Shown here piece by piece: positions 1-9,409 of a DNA stretch of 49,520 nucleotides. The notes beneath the pieces were generated by a model that worked only from the letters and a program-made list of their open reading frames with translations, did no database searches and was not told the origin of the DNA. The DNA is from Prevotella sp. (GTDB taxonomy: Bacteria > Bacillota > Clostridia > Christensenellales > UBA1242), in the NCBI GenBank assembly GCA_023666145.1, contig JAMPCO010000006.1, forward strand, positions 1 through 49,520. The letters are read 5' to 3'. How positions within the stretch are numbered: position 1 is the stretch's first letter; every line of letters begins with the position of its first letter. Made by a program: the position numbers and the translations under genes.

Positions 1-131
1 CCCATTACTTCATCATGCGTGATGACCACATTGACAACAACGTTACTTGTACGGACACAGTGACGCAAGTATCAATGTAATTACATAAAATTTACCGCAT
101 TGACGGTGGCGATGCATACGATGTTTGGCTT

Positions 132-206
132 TGGTACTCCGAACGGGAATCGAACCCGTGATTACACCGTGAGAGGGTGTCGTCTTAACCGCTTGACCAT
201 CGGAGC
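132..206 (-). tRNA. tRNA-Glu (anticodon CTC)
   Basis: On the minus strand the 5' acceptor GCTCCGA pairs with TCGGAGT, followed by discriminator A and an encoded CCA. The anticodon stem ACACC/GGTGT encloses the loop CTCTCAC, so the anticodon is CTC (Glu, GAG codons). The T-arm is ACGGG-TTCGATT-CCCGT. Its 5' flank (higher coordinates) holds a three-copy imperfect tandem repeat. I could not assign a clear promoter on this strand. Confidence 0.95.
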
Positions 207-230
207 GAATTTTCATCGCTACGCTAAAAA

Positions 231-303
231 CTTCGCTCCGGCTACGCACGGAGCATCCGTTCCTGACTGTGCGCGGAATCTTTACTCCGGCTGTGCACGG
301 AAC
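231..303. repeat. Three-copy imperfect tandem repeat, 24-25 bp unit
   Basis: Read on the minus strand, three adjoining units at 303-280, 279-255 and 254-231 share the pattern TCCGNGCNNAGNC followed by GGA. Units 1 and 3 can each fold into a small hairpin, CTCCG or TCCG pairing with CGGA(G). The array lies between tRNA-Glu and the rimO promoter, and no gene is visible in it. Bases 1-131 hold nothing I can identify. Confidence 0.6.
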
Positions 304-338
304 GCTTTGTTCCTTACTAGTGAGTGGAACAATTACAG

Positions 339-367
339 TTGAATTATACGCGAAAAAGCGTTATGAT
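339..367 (+). promoter_or_regulatory. rimO promoter, apparently leaderless
   Basis: TTGAAT (339-344), a 17-bp spacer and TATGAT (362-367). Only 5 nt separate the -10 box from the ATG at 373, so transcription is predicted to start at or within the start codon. No Shine-Dalgarno is present. Confidence 0.7.
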
Positions 368-372
368 GCAAT

Positions 373-1611
373 ATGAATTTACCACCGAAAAAAGTTTGTA
401 TCACGACTTTGGGGTGCGATAAAAACCGCGCTGACAGTGAAGTGTTAGCAGGATATTTACAACGGGCGGGTTGTCAAATGGTCGCCGATGACGCGTTGGC
501 GGACATCATCATTGTGAATACTTGTGGTTTTATCAATAGCGCACGGCAAGAGAGTATTGACGCTATCACTGCAAAACTGTCGCACAAGTCACACGCGCAG
601 TTGGTGGTTTGTGGTTGCATTGTACCGAACAACCGCCAAGCATTACGCGACGGTTTACCAGAAGTTGATGTTTGGTGGGAAATCAAAGACTATCAAGATT
701 TGGCGGCGTTACTGACGGGGAAAGCCGCGGTGGCGGGTAACAAATTGTTGTCGACTCCACCCAGTTATGTTTACGTCAAAATTGCGGATGGTTGCAATCG
801 ACGTTGTGCTTTTTGTACGATTCCGTCCATTCGTGGACAATATGTATCCCGTACGGTTGATGACATTGTGGCGGAAGTGCGACATTTTGCGATACTCGGA
901 GTACCCGAATACATTTTGGTGGCGCAAGATGTTACCATGTATGGCATTGACCTTGGTACAAATCTCGTCAATTTGCTGCGCGCTATCACGGCGGTGGACG
1001 GCGTGAAACGGGTACGTTTGCATTATTGTTATCCAGATCTGTTGACGGATGAGTTATTGCAGGAAATTGCTGCTAACGACCGTGTGGTGAAGTATTTAGA
1101 TATTCCTTTCCAGCATTGCAATGCGCGGATTTTAAAGTTGATGGGACGACGTGGTGACGCGGAAAGTTATCGCCGTTTAATTGCAAAGATTCGGCAAATG
1201 ATTCCCGGGGTAACGTTGCGCGCCACCATGATGGTGGGTTTCCCGACCGAAACCGATGAGGACTTCGCCGAATTGGTGCAATTTTTACGAACGGTCAAAT
1301 TAGATTATGTGGGATTTTTTGCTTATTCGCGCGAAGCAGGCACCGCGGCATACCATTTACCCCAAGTCAAGGCGGCGGTGAAACGTGCACGTTTGCGTCA
1401 AATCCAACAGGTGCAACAGGCGATACTTGATACAAAACACCAAAGTGAACACGGACACACCGTGCGTGTCATTTGTGATGCGGTGGTGGATGGCGTAGCG
1501 CGTTGTCGGACGGCGGCACAAAGTCCCGAAGTCGACCCGTGTATTTACATTGACCAAAACGCCCAAGGTGAATCGTTTGTGGTCGGGCAGGAATACAATA
1601 TCCGTTTATAA
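373..1611 (+). CDS. rimO: Ribosomal protein S12 methylthiotransferase RimO
   Basis: A radical-SAM enzyme that adds a methylthio group to the conserved aspartate of ribosomal protein S12. The 412-residue protein has the N-terminal MTTase domain with cluster cysteines C15, C51 and C80, then the radical-SAM motif CNRRCAFC (C141, C145, C148). The neighbouring phrases IPSIRGQYVSR and AQDVTMYGIDL are typical of RimO rather than MiaB. The C-terminal TRAM-like end includes AQSPEVD. Length is normal for the family. The ATG has no Shine-Dalgarno, and a consensus-like promoter ends 5 nt upstream, so the mRNA is probably leaderless. Confidence 0.95.
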   Translation: MNLPPKKVCITTLGCDKNRADSEVLAGYLQRAGCQMVADDALADIIIVNTCGFINSARQESIDAITAKLSHKSHAQLVVCGCIVPNNRQALRDGLPEVDVWWEIKDYQDLAALLTGKAAVAGNKLLSTPPSYVYVKIADGCNRRCAFCTIPSIRGQYVSRTVDDIVAEVRHFAILGVPEYILVAQDVTMYGIDLGTNLVNLLRAITAVDGVKRVRLHYCYPDLLTDELLQEIAANDRVVKYLDIPFQHCNARILKLMGRRGDAESYRRLIAKIRQMIPGVTLRATMMVGFPTETDEDFAELVQFLRTVKLDYVGFFAYSREAGTAAYHLPQVKAAVKRARLRQIQQVQQAILDTKHQSEHGHTVRVICDAVVDGVARCRTAAQSPEVDPCIYIDQNAQGESFVVGQEYNIRL

Positions 1612-1631
1612 GTCAGCCGCGGAATAGGTAC

Positions 1632-1661
1632 TTGCGTGGTCATGTCAAAATGTGTTTTAAT
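1632..1661 (+). promoter_or_regulatory. rarA promoter, apparently leaderless
   Basis: TTGCGT (1632-1637), an 18-bp spacer and TTTAAT (1656-1661), then 6 nt to the GTG at 1668. The spacing puts the transcription start at the start codon. Confidence 0.5.
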
Positions 1662-1667
1662 TGAAAC

Positions 1668-2903
1668 GTGGAAACTTTGTTTGATCAATTACATCAAACA
1701 CGAAAACCGTTAGCGGAACGGATGCGTCCGCGGGTGTTAAGTGAATTTGCTGGACAACAACATTTATTGGCGGAAGGAAAAATGTTGCGCCGTTTGATTC
1801 AAGCGGGTCGCGTTCCCAGTGTGATTTTTTTTGGGCCACCTGGAACGGGAAAAACGACTTTGGCACAAATAATCGCGGACAGCAGTAATGCTAAATTCGT
1901 GAAATTGAATGCCGTATCAACCGGCGTAGCCGAAGTAAAAGCGGTCATGCAACAAGCCAAAGCAGATTTTGAGGTGGCGGGTAAGAAAACTTATTTATTG
2001 TTGGATGAATGTCATCGTTGGAACAAAGCCCAAAGCGATTCGCTGTTGGGGGCTTTGGAAGCGGGGTATTTATTGTTGGTGGGCTGTACGACGGAAAACC
2101 CCAGTTACAGCATGACGCGTGCTATCGTTTCACGGTGTACCGTTTTCGAATTCAAGCGACTGAGTGAATCGGACATCAAAAAAATCTTACGTCATGCGTT
2201 GACGGCGGAACAAGGTTTACGTGATTTTCAAATGCAAATCGATGAAGATGCGTTAACTTATTTCGCTACGGCGTGCGGGGGCGATGTGCGCAGTGCGTTA
2301 AATGGTTTGGAATTATGTGCGGTGACCACCAAACCCAATGCGGACGGGGTAATTTTGGTCGATAAATCAATTGCTGCCGAATGTCTACAACAGAAGGCTT
2401 TGAATTTGGACGAAGATTTGTATTATCACATTTTAAGCGCGTTTTGTAAAAGTCTGCGTGGCAGTGATACTACCGCGGCTTTGTATTATGCAAATCGGTT
2501 GATTACCGCAGGGATGCAACCGCAAATTTTGGCACGGCGCGTGATGGCTCACGCCAGCGAAGACGTTGGATTGTCCGACCCTCAAGCGTTAGTACAGGCG
2601 TGTGCGGCGTTGTACGCTTTGGATAACTTAGGAATGCCCGAAGGTAATTTAGCCTTGACACAAGCGATTGTCTATGTTTGCCGAGCACCCAAAGACAACC
2701 GCGTAGTGGTGGCAATGGGACAAGCACAAGACGACGCACAGAATCATGCCGACGATCGCGTTCCCGATTATTTGAAAAACCACACACCTGCCAGCAAAAA
2801 CTACAAATACCCGCATGATTTTGGTGGTTACGTGGCACAACAATACTTGCCAGACAGTTTATTGGGCAAGAATTATTTTCCCAACAAAGACCATAAAAAT
2901 TGA
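1668..2903 (+). CDS. rarA: Replication-associated recombination ATPase RarA (MgsA)
   Basis: An AAA+ ATPase related to clamp loaders and RuvB that acts at stalled replication forks. Of 411 residues, the Walker A motif GPPGTGKT is at 56-63 and Walker B at 113-116 reads DECH instead of the usual DE(I/A)H. Sensor-type TTENPSYS and the C-terminal MgsA tetramerisation region follow (phrases such as AMGQAQDD and PDYLKNHT). The start is GTG; there is no Shine-Dalgarno, and a -10-like TTTAAT lies 6 nt upstream. It sits 56 bp after rimO but appears to have its own promoter. Confidence 0.95.
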   Translation: METLFDQLHQTRKPLAERMRPRVLSEFAGQQHLLAEGKMLRRLIQAGRVPSVIFFGPPGTGKTTLAQIIADSSNAKFVKLNAVSTGVAEVKAVMQQAKADFEVAGKKTYLLLDECHRWNKAQSDSLLGALEAGYLLLVGCTTENPSYSMTRAIVSRCTVFEFKRLSESDIKKILRHALTAEQGLRDFQMQIDEDALTYFATACGGDVRSALNGLELCAVTTKPNADGVILVDKSIAAECLQQKALNLDEDLYYHILSAFCKSLRGSDTTAALYYANRLITAGMQPQILARRVMAHASEDVGLSDPQALVQACAALYALDNLGMPEGNLALTQAIVYVCRAPKDNRVVVAMGQAQDDAQNHADDRVPDYLKNHTPASKNYKYPHDFGGYVAQQYLPDSLLGKNYFPNKDHKN

Positions 2904-2933
2904 TTGTCTAAAATATGGTGATTGATATATACT
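2904..2933 (+). promoter_or_regulatory. Promoter of the large surface protein
   Basis: TTGTCT (2904-2909), 18-bp spacer, TATACT (2928-2933), 10 nt before ATG 2944. This predicts a 5' leader of only a few bases. No Shine-Dalgarno is visible. Confidence 0.45.
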
Positions 2934-2943
2934 AATTCCAAGC

Positions 2944-5900
2944 ATGGGGGAACAACAAAAGAAATTTAACGGTTGGCGCCTCGGTATTCTGAGTGTTGTC
3001 ATGGCGGTTTGCTGTTTAATGATGACCGCTGGTTTCGCTTTGCTTGATTCCCGTCGTTCGGCTAATTCTATGGTCGAAAATTTCGGTCCCGCGGGAACTG
3101 GTAATACCAGTGACAGTGATATTTATTGGATCGACAGCCATAGTGGCTATTTACCGTTTACACATGAAGAAAATACTTATCATATTACCACGGCGGCCGA
3201 CTTAGCGGAATTGAATTACCGTTTAACGAAATCGGAAATAGACTATTCGGGTTCTATATTTATTTTGGATGCCGATATTAAATTAAATAAAATACAATTT
3301 TCCAATAATTCAAATCGAGAAACCACACCTTTGTGGACACCGATTGAACTTGGCACGGATAAAAATCAGAACATCACTTTTAATGGCAATGGTTACAGCA
3401 TTGAAGGGATGACCATTAAAATCAATAGTGATACCGCACAAAATGTGGGTTTTTTTGCGGAAATGATGGGCGGTGTTTTTGAAAATGTCACTTTCAAAAA
3501 CCCCGTTATCACGTATGACTACACGGGTAACAGTATTGCGGCGAACAGTTCGTCCCGTCTGGATAAACCAGTGGAAGTATGTGTCGGTGTGATCGCGGGT
3601 GTGGCGGATACAACCTACGTCAATAACGTTACAATCGAGAACCCCACCGTGACATTTAATACTGAAAACTCAAATGGACACAATTTTTACGTGGGAACCG
3701 CGGTTGGTAAATCAATTTTCACTTCCCATTTAAACGATAAAGATAAATCGGAGACAATCAATACGGTCACACCCACGCAATGGGGACTGGATACGGTAAA
3801 CGTGGTGAAAAACGATAGTGAGTCAACTGGGGTGACGATGAAAATTAAGGCGGGTACCAGAACTGGCGTTACTTATGGTCAAGCCACCAACGGTTATTTG
3901 GGCGGATTGGTGGGGCTCAATCTTTCCAGTAAAATTATCAACTCAACATTGCTGGATTGTTTTATTAACCCTGAATTAGATGCGAACATGGCAGGCACAT
4001 ACAGTGTTGGTGGTTTGGCAGGAATGACAACTCAAATTGCTACTGATGAAAAATTGTTGGTGGCGTCGGGTTTGTACAATAATTTATTGTCAAATGTTAC
4101 CATTGGGGAAATCGGTGAAGGTAGCGATGAAACCAGTGACGGTAAATACTATGGTGGAAAATTGGTTGGTCGCGCTTATTCTGGCGGCTGGATCTATAAC
4201 AATGTCATCTTTGGTGCAATGGCATACGATTTATGGGGACAATTGTATAATTCGCAAATTTATTTAGTGACCGATCCCGCTTGCATCGGACATCTTCACG
4301 GCGCGGTGGATGAATATTATTTGAAAGGCAAGGCAAATTCGACTTATCCTAATTGCCTTTACGGTACGGTGACCAGTGATGGGGAAACGTACACATATTG
4401 CTCGGTGCATCAAGGTGCATTGTATAATTATAAAAATAAAGATAATTATGGTACTGACGAAACCATGAGAAAGTACAATTTTTGTTTTACTGCGTATAAT
4501 GTTGGGTTGGATAATGACCAAGAATACCAAGATTTTATCACAAAGACCGTAGACGTAACTGTTGAAGATGAAGCCAATCCAGGAAAAACTAAAATTGAAC
4601 AACGACTCCGATATGATATGTTGAGTTATTACAATGGCGAGGAAGGGTATATGTATCATGCGGCGTTGCCAATCGTAGCCTACGAAACTGGATTAACTGT
4701 TAATGAAAAAAACGAAAATAATACTGAGGCGGAATATGAGAAACGCGTAGAAGCGATTTACCAATTCCGAACTTGGACGTTAAACGAAGCCAGGCATAAA
4801 GAACTGCGCTTTGGCGGTTATTATGGCGCTGATTTAATTTGCATTTTTGACACCAAATCCCCAGGTGATAATTACGACGCTTATTTTGAAGTTGAAAATA
4901 AATATGGGTACATTGAAGCAGTGCATGAATTGAATCAAGCCTATACTTATCAACAATTTATTACTGACCCCAGTGAGGAAATCAATTTAGTTTGCGAAGG
5001 ATTCGAATTTCTTGGTTGGAAATTATATAGTCCCAAGTATCCCGATATTAAACAGGAATTAACGTCAGAAGAAATCAAAGGTTACCAACGCTTGGGCTAT
5101 TATAGTTACAGCAGTGACGGTAAAGATGAAAATTGTTATTACGTTTTTGGCAAGCAACGCATTACCGAATCGGGTTACCGTTTTTATGCTAATTGGAAAC
5201 GCAAAACATACACAGTTACTTTTATGAACGGTGATAAAGAATTTTACACCGAAGAAGTATCTTATGATTCCGCGATTTATGGTAAACCGAATGATGAAAC
5301 TCCAAAATCGACCGATGGACGTACTTTTGTCGGATGGTTTTTGGCAGAAGATTTACCCCAAAAAGAGCATGAAGATGCCAACGCAAGTTTGCAATGGGTG
5401 CTTGGTAATGACGGCAATAAAATGCCGAGTGAAGATTTAGTTTTGTATGCTGGTTGGGTGGATAAATTTACTGAATTAAATGAACTACTGAATAATTCAA
5501 CGTACGCTGATTATTACGAGAATGCGTATCTGTATTTCCAAGAAAAGTGTGCTGTAAACTTTCACAATGCTTATGACAAAGCACTGGAGGCACGTGAAGG
5601 TAAAAATGTCGATGCGAATCAATTACTGATCAATTTGCAGTCGGCAATTTCCGCTTTGCGGGTTGAACCCAAAAACTTGTTAGGTTTGGTCATGTTTGAT
5701 GAAACGTCGGTTGAAAATACCTGTCCGTTCTTGTATAATTACACCGCATATTTGAGTTATGACACTTACAAAAAAACGGTGAAAAATTACATTGAAACAA
5801 CCGAAGGTGACGATTTGAAAAATATTGATGCTTTTATCAAACATTATGAATACTTGATGAAGGTATATAACGACTTGAAAGATAATTTGACCGGCAGTGT

Positions 5901-6405
5901 AGTTAAGGCGGGAGGCTTGGAATCGAATAATGTGAAACAACTAATCGAAAAATACAACACGCTTCAAAACGAGAGTGAAAACAAATTAAACAATGCAGCG
6001 AAATATGATAGCGAATCGCTGACCATGGTGGAAGATGCCAAATCCGAAGTGGATAAACTCTGGAATAGTACCGCCTCTGACGTCGATTTGAAAGATGTGG
6101 AAAATGCGATTACCGTTTTGGAAAATGCGATTAAAGACTTGAAACCAAGAAGCGTAACCAATGAAGGTGGTAATGATAACAACAACGCTAACAAAAAATC
6201 GGCGTTACCGATTTCACCCGTGTTGCTGGGGGTGTTGATTGTGTTAGTCTTGATGGCTGGTGCGGGCGGTTATGTTGGTGTAGACATTGTGTTAAATAAA
6301 CGTCGCATGGCGCCCGAGCAAAAAGTAACCGAAAAAGCCACCGCTAAACAAGTTAAAACACCAGCCGCCGAATCTGCGGAAGAGGAAGAAGATACTTACA
6401 TTTAA
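2944..6405 (+). CDS. Large membrane-anchored surface protein with beta-helix, List-Bact and FIVAR-like repeats
   Basis: Unnamed, 1153 residues. An N-terminal hydrophobic segment (about 12-33) is a signal peptide or anchor. Residues about 75-440 are beta-rich with repeated short NVTF/NVTIENP-like strands, resembling GLUG or pectate-lyase-type right-handed helices. Two Listeria-Bacteroides (Flg_new/InlB B)-type repeats follow at about 630-755 and 755-842; marks are FLGWKL, YANWKRK, FVGWFL and YAGWVDK. A helical region has two FIVAR-like segments (near 875-900 and 1030-1065). A transmembrane helix at about 1090-1117 and a charged Ala/Glu-rich tail end it; no LPxTG sorting motif is seen. It is likely displayed outside the cell. 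The ligand is unknown. It stands alone between rarA and the alpha operon. Confidence 0.75.
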   Translation: MGEQQKKFNGWRLGILSVVMAVCCLMMTAGFALLDSRRSANSMVENFGPAGTGNTSDSDIYWIDSHSGYLPFTHEENTYHITTAADLAELNYRLTKSEIDYSGSIFILDADIKLNKIQFSNNSNRETTPLWTPIELGTDKNQNITFNGNGYSIEGMTIKINSDTAQNVGFFAEMMGGVFENVTFKNPVITYDYTGNSIAANSSSRLDKPVEVCVGVIAGVADTTYVNNVTIENPTVTFNTENSNGHNFYVGTAVGKSIFTSHLNDKDKSETINTVTPTQWGLDTVNVVKNDSESTGVTMKIKAGTRTGVTYGQATNGYLGGLVGLNLSSKIINSTLLDCFINPELDANMAGTYSVGGLAGMTTQIATDEKLLVASGLYNNLLSNVTIGEIGEGSDETSDGKYYGGKLVGRAYSGGWIYNNVIFGAMAYDLWGQLYNSQIYLVTDPACIGHLHGAVDEYYLKGKANSTYPNCLYGTVTSDGETYTYCSVHQGALYNYKNKDNYGTDETMRKYNFCFTAYNVGLDNDQEYQDFITKTVDVTVEDEANPGKTKIEQRLRYDMLSYYNGEEGYMYHAALPIVAYETGLTVNEKNENNTEAEYEKRVEAIYQFRTWTLNEARHKELRFGGYYGADLICIFDTKSPGDNYDAYFEVENKYGYIEAVHELNQAYTYQQFITDPSEEINLVCEGFEFLGWKLYSPKYPDIKQELTSEEIKGYQRLGYYSYSSDGKDENCYYVFGKQRITESGYRFYANWKRKTYTVTFMNGDKEFYTEEVSYDSAIYGKPNDETPKSTDGRTFVGWFLAEDLPQKEHEDANASLQWVLGNDGNKMPSEDLVLYAGWVDKFTELNELLNNSTYADYYENAYLYFQEKCAVNFHNAYDKALEAREGKNVDANQLLINLQSAISALRVEPKNLLGLVMFDETSVENTCPFLYNYTAYLSYDTYKKTVKNYIETTEGDDLKNIDAFIKHYEYLMKVYNDLKDNLTGSVVKAGGLESNNVKQLIEKYNTLQNESENKLNNAAKYDSESLTMVEDAKSEVDKLWNSTASDVDLKDVENAITVLENAIKDLKPRSVTNEGGNDNNNANKKSALPISPVLLGVLIVLVLMAGAGGYVGVDIVLNKRRMAPEQKVTEKATAKQVKTPAAESAEEEEDTYI

Positions 6406-6458
6406 TCTTTGCGATCCAAACTGCAATAAATTGTTTGACAACATTGTAAAAATTGTGC

Positions 6459-6487
6459 TTTACAAATTGTTTTTAATGTTGTAATAT
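6459..6487 (+). promoter_or_regulatory. infA promoter
   Basis: TTTACA (6459-6464), 17-bp spacer, TAATAT (6482-6487). It predicts a leader of roughly 33 nt containing the GGGGAGGAG Shine-Dalgarno of infA. The AT-rich inverted repeat TTGTAAA/TTTACAA just upstream overlaps the -35 box. Confidence 0.55.
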
Positions 6488-6526
6488 TATCGATATTGTG
6501 GATTTATCAACGGGGAGGAGCGGTTT

Positions 6527-6775
6527 TTGAGTAAGGTTGATGCGATTGAGGTCGAGGGCAAAGTCATCGAAGTGATGCGCAACGCAAAATTCAAGGTGAA
6601 ATTGTCCAATGGTCATGTCATCATGGCGTACTTATCGGGAAAACTTTACAAAAACAACATCAAAGTCCTGGAAGGTGATATGGTCAAATTAGAAATTTCG
6701 CCATACGACCTGAACAATGGACGCATTACCTGGCGCAGTAAATCTGTAATTGAGAACGGAGGAAATGGACAATGA
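6527..6775 (+). CDS. infA: Translation initiation factor IF-1
   Basis: A one-domain OB-fold protein of 82 residues that binds the ribosomal A site during initiation. Recognisable parts are [20 protein letters not shown] and the GRITWR end. It starts at TTG, chosen because a strong GGGGAGGAG lies 6 nt upstream and the reading begins directly with the family sequence. It is about 10 residues longer than typical (C-terminal IENGGNGQ). Its stop overlaps the rpmJ start as ATGA, implying translational coupling. The usual upstream neighbours secY, adk and map are absent here. Confidence 0.93.
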   Translation: MSKVDAIEVEGKVIEVMRNAKFKVKLSNGHVIMAYLSGKLYKNNIKVLEGDMVKLEISPYDLNNGRITWRSKSVIENGGNGQ

Positions 6776-6906
6776 AAGTGAGAAGTGGGGTTAAACCAAT
6801 TTGCAACAAATGCAAGGTTATCAAACGCGATGGCACCGTTATGGTCATTTGTGAAAATCCAAAACACAAACAGCGCCAACCGCGTCCGTCCAAATCACCG
6901 CGTTAA
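6772..6906 (+). CDS. rpmJ: 50S ribosomal protein L36 (bL36)
   Basis: 44 residues, beginning [15 protein letters not shown]. It carries the zinc-binding set C11, C14, C27 and H32 of the classic zinc form. The C-terminus is about 7 residues longer than the common 37-38 ([11 protein letters not shown]). The start ATG overlaps the infA stop by 4 nt. A strong intrinsic terminator follows immediately. Confidence 0.95.
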   Translation: MKVRSGVKPICNKCKVIKRDGTVMVICENPKHKQRQPRPSKSPR

Positions 6907-6916
6907 GGCAAATTCT

Positions 6917-6954
6917 CGCGCACCCCGCGCGGCATTTTGGGGTGTGCGTTTTTA
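6917..6954 (+). terminator. Rho-independent terminator or attenuator between rpmJ and rpsM
   Basis: CGCGCACCCC (6917-6926) pairs with GGGGTGTGCG (6939-6948) in a 10-bp stem with one G-U pair, followed by TTTTTAT. It splits the normally continuous infA-rpmJ-rpsM operon, and no good promoter is visible in the 27 nt before rpsM. It may therefore act as an attenuator with read-through. Confidence 0.8.
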
Positions 6955-6980
6955 TAGATAAATCAAAAAAGGAGAAAATA

Positions 6981-7352
6981 ATGGCAAGAATTAGTGGTGT
7001 GGATATACCGAAAGATAAGTGCATTAAATACGCTTTGACGTATATCTATGGCATTGGTGAAAAAACGGCCGACAAAATTTGTGCGGCGTGCAAAGTTGAC
7101 CCGACAGTTCGTACAAAGGATGTGCCCGAAACAAAAATTAACGAAATCAGAACTTACATTGATAAGAATATTAAAACGGAAGGCGATTTGCGTCGTGAAG
7201 TATCTTTGGATATTAAACGTTTAACGGAAATCGGTTGTTACCGTGGTATTCGTCATCGTAAAGGTTTACCCGTCCGTGGTCAATCGACCAAACAAAATGC
7301 ACGTACGCGCAAAGGTCCGAAGAAAATGGTTATCAGGACCAAGTCCGCATAA
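6981..7352 (+). CDS. rpsM: 30S ribosomal protein S13 (uS13)
   Basis: 123 residues in the 30S head, contacting the P-site tRNA and the 50S subunit. Recognisable parts are [13 protein letters not shown], the helix-hairpin-helix [10 protein letters not shown] and the basic C-terminus [16 protein letters not shown]. The ATG at 6981 was chosen because AGGAG lies 7 nt upstream and the protein begins with the family N-terminus; upstream in-frame codons only extend into the terminator. First gene of the segment rpsM-rpsK-rpsD-rpoA-rplQ. Confidence 0.96.
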   Translation: MARISGVDIPKDKCIKYALTYIYGIGEKTADKICAACKVDPTVRTKDVPETKINEIRTYIDKNIKTEGDLRREVSLDIKRLTEIGCYRGIRHRKGLPVRGQSTKQNARTRKGPKKMVIRTKSA

Positions 7353-7372
7353 GGGAGTTTAGGAGGAAATAA

Positions 7373-7789
7373 ATGGCAGAAGCAAAATCAAATGCACCGA
7401 TGAAAAAAAAGCCAGCCACGAAGCGTAAACAAAAAAAGACGTTGAACGCCAAGGGTAAGGCTTATATCAATGCATCATTCAATAACACAATCGTTACTTT
7501 AACCGATGAGCAAGGTAACGTGATTAACTGGGCCAGTGCTGGGGTTGCTGGTTTCAAAGGTAGTCGAAAATCAACCCCCTTCGCGGCACAAACTACCGCG
7601 GAAAAAGCGGCAGCCACCGCCAAAGAAATGGGCTTATTAAAAGTCGATGTTTTTGTTAAGGGCCCTGGAGCAGGTCGTGAAAACGCTATCCGTGCTCTTA
7701 ACCAAGCAGGTTTAGAAGTGTTGTCGATTACTGATACTTCACCAGTTGCGCATAACGGTTGTCGACCACCTAAGAGGAGGAGAAAATAA
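7373..7789 (+). CDS. rpsK: 30S ribosomal protein S11 (uS11)
   Basis: 138 residues. After a Lys-rich N-terminal extension comes the core with [40 protein letters not shown] and the C-terminal [12 protein letters not shown]. It sits on the 30S platform near the 3' end of 16S rRNA. AGGAGG precedes the ATG. It is 20 nt after rpsM and 2 nt before rpsD. Confidence 0.97.
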   Translation: MAEAKSNAPMKKKPATKRKQKKTLNAKGKAYINASFNNTIVTLTDEQGNVINWASAGVAGFKGSRKSTPFAAQTTAEKAAATAKEMGLLKVDVFVKGPGAGRENAIRALNQAGLEVLSITDTSPVAHNGCRPPKRRRK

Positions 7790-7791
7790 TC

Positions 7792-8412
7792 ATGGCAAAA
7801 TATACTGGACCTGATTGCCGTCTTTGCCGTCGCGAAGGTTGCAAATTGTTTTTGAAAGGCGAACGATGCTTGTCGGCAAAATGTGCAATTGAAAAACGTC
7901 CTGTCGTTCCAGGACAACATGGTTTAGCGCGTAAGAAAGAAAAAGAATATGGTATCCAATTGCGCGAAAAACAAAAAGTGAAACGTGCTTACGGTTTGCA
8001 AGAAAAACAATTTCACGCGTTATACGAAAAGGCTGCGAAATCCAAAGGTCGTACGGGTGACAATTTGTTATCGTATTTGGAACGTCGTTTGGACAATGTG
8101 GTTTATCGTATGGGGATTGCGGACAGTCGCAGTGAAGCCCGTCAATTGGTTTCGCACGGACATATTACCGTGAACGCGCAAGCCGTGAACATTCCATCTT
8201 ATTTGGTGGAAAAAGATGACGTCATCGCAATTAAAGAAACCAAAAAAGATTTGGAAATTTTCAAGGTTTTGAAAGACCAAAAAATGAGTTTACCAAAGTG
8301 GTTGGAATTTTCGGGGGCAAAATTATCAGGTAAAATTTTGGAATTACCAACACGCGAAGATATTGATTTGAACATTCAAGAAAACTTGATTATTGAATTG
8401 TATTCTAAATAA
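7792..8412 (+). CDS. rpsD: 30S ribosomal protein S4 (uS4), zinc-binding form
   Basis: 206 residues. It is a primary 16S rRNA binder of the 30S body and, in many bacteria, an autoregulator of this operon. The N-terminal Cys cluster C9, C12, C26, C31 marks the zinc-binding paralogue. The S4 RNA-binding domain (LERRLDNVVYRMGIA, SHGHITVN) lies at about 95-160. The start ATG follows GAGGAGG in the rpsK end, so translation is coupled. Confidence 0.97.
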   Translation: MAKYTGPDCRLCRREGCKLFLKGERCLSAKCAIEKRPVVPGQHGLARKKEKEYGIQLREKQKVKRAYGLQEKQFHALYEKAAKSKGRTGDNLLSYLERRLDNVVYRMGIADSRSEARQLVSHGHITVNAQAVNIPSYLVEKDDVIAIKETKKDLEIFKVLKDQKMSLPKWLEFSGAKLSGKILELPTREDIDLNIQENLIIELYSK

Positions 8413-8440
8413 AATGTAATTTGAAAGGGAGAAAATTATT

Positions 8441-9409
8441 ATGCTAAAAATGGAATTAATGAAACCGAAAATTACGGTTAACGAAAGTACCGGAGCCAAA
8501 AGCGCTCATTTCATCATTGAACCTTTGGAACGTGGTTATGGTACAACGTTGGGTAATATGATTCGTCGTGTGTCTTTGGGAAACTTGCCAGGTACGGCCG
8601 TTACCGCCATCCGTATTAACGGCGTTAATAACGAGTTTTCGACGGTTAAAGGTGTGGTCGAAGATGTTACCGATATTGTCTTAAATGTCAAAAGTTTGAT
8701 TTTGAAGGCTTTGACCGACGATATGACCTATACGACCACCATGCGTATTAACAAAAAGACGGCTGGGCCAATTTATGCGAAGGATATTGAACATGACAGT
8801 TTGATCGAAATTTGCAACCCAGATTTGGTGATTGCCACATTAGATAGCAATATCGAATTCAAAATGGAATTATCGGTTGCACGTGGTCGCGGCTATGTTG
8901 TCGCAAAAGATCAAAAAGGTGCCCATGACAGCATTGGCTACATCGCAGTAGACAGTCTTTACAGCCCAGTTGTCAAATGCAATTATTTCGTTGAACCGAG
9001 CCGTGTAGGTGGCGATATGAACTACGACAAACTGACGGTCGAATTAACCACCAACGGTAGTGTTGAAGCCAAAGAAGTGGTTGCCTTGTCGGCTAAATTG
9101 ATTCAAGACCATTTGACTTTGTTAATCAATCTGGTGGAGAGCATGGCCGGACACAATACCTTTGTTGAAAGCAAAGAAGAAACGGTTGAAAAGATCTTTG
9201 AAACCAGCATTGAAGATATGGAACTTTCACCGCGTAGTGCGAATTGCTTGAATCGTGCCAATATTAAAACGATTCGCGATTTGACCAGCAAATCAAAAGA
9301 AGATATGTTGCGCGTACGTAATTTGGGTTCCAAGAGTCTGGACGAAATTATTTCTAAATTGGCAAGCCTTGGTTTGTCATTGCGATCGGAAGAGGAGGGG
9401 AACTTTTAA
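8441..9409 (+). CDS. rpoA: DNA-directed RNA polymerase subunit alpha
   Basis: 322 residues. The N-terminal assembly domain (about 1-230) contains PLERGYGTTLGNMIRR, typical of the dimer interface. The C-terminal domain (about 245-322) contains ELSPRSANCLNRA and RNLGSKSLDEI, which contact UP elements and activators. The start has AAGGGAGA 9 nt upstream. The stop overlaps the rplQ start as TAATG. Confidence 0.97.
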   Translation: MLKMELMKPKITVNESTGAKSAHFIIEPLERGYGTTLGNMIRRVSLGNLPGTAVTAIRINGVNNEFSTVKGVVEDVTDIVLNVKSLILKALTDDMTYTTTMRINKKTAGPIYAKDIEHDSLIEICNPDLVIATLDSNIEFKMELSVARGRGYVVAKDQKGAHDSIGYIAVDSLYSPVVKCNYFVEPSRVGGDMNYDKLTVELTTNGSVEAKEVVALSAKLIQDHLTLLINLVESMAGHNTFVESKEETVEKIFETSIEDMELSPRSANCLNRANIKTIRDLTSKSKEDMLRVRNLGSKSLDEIISKLASLGLSLRSEEEGNF

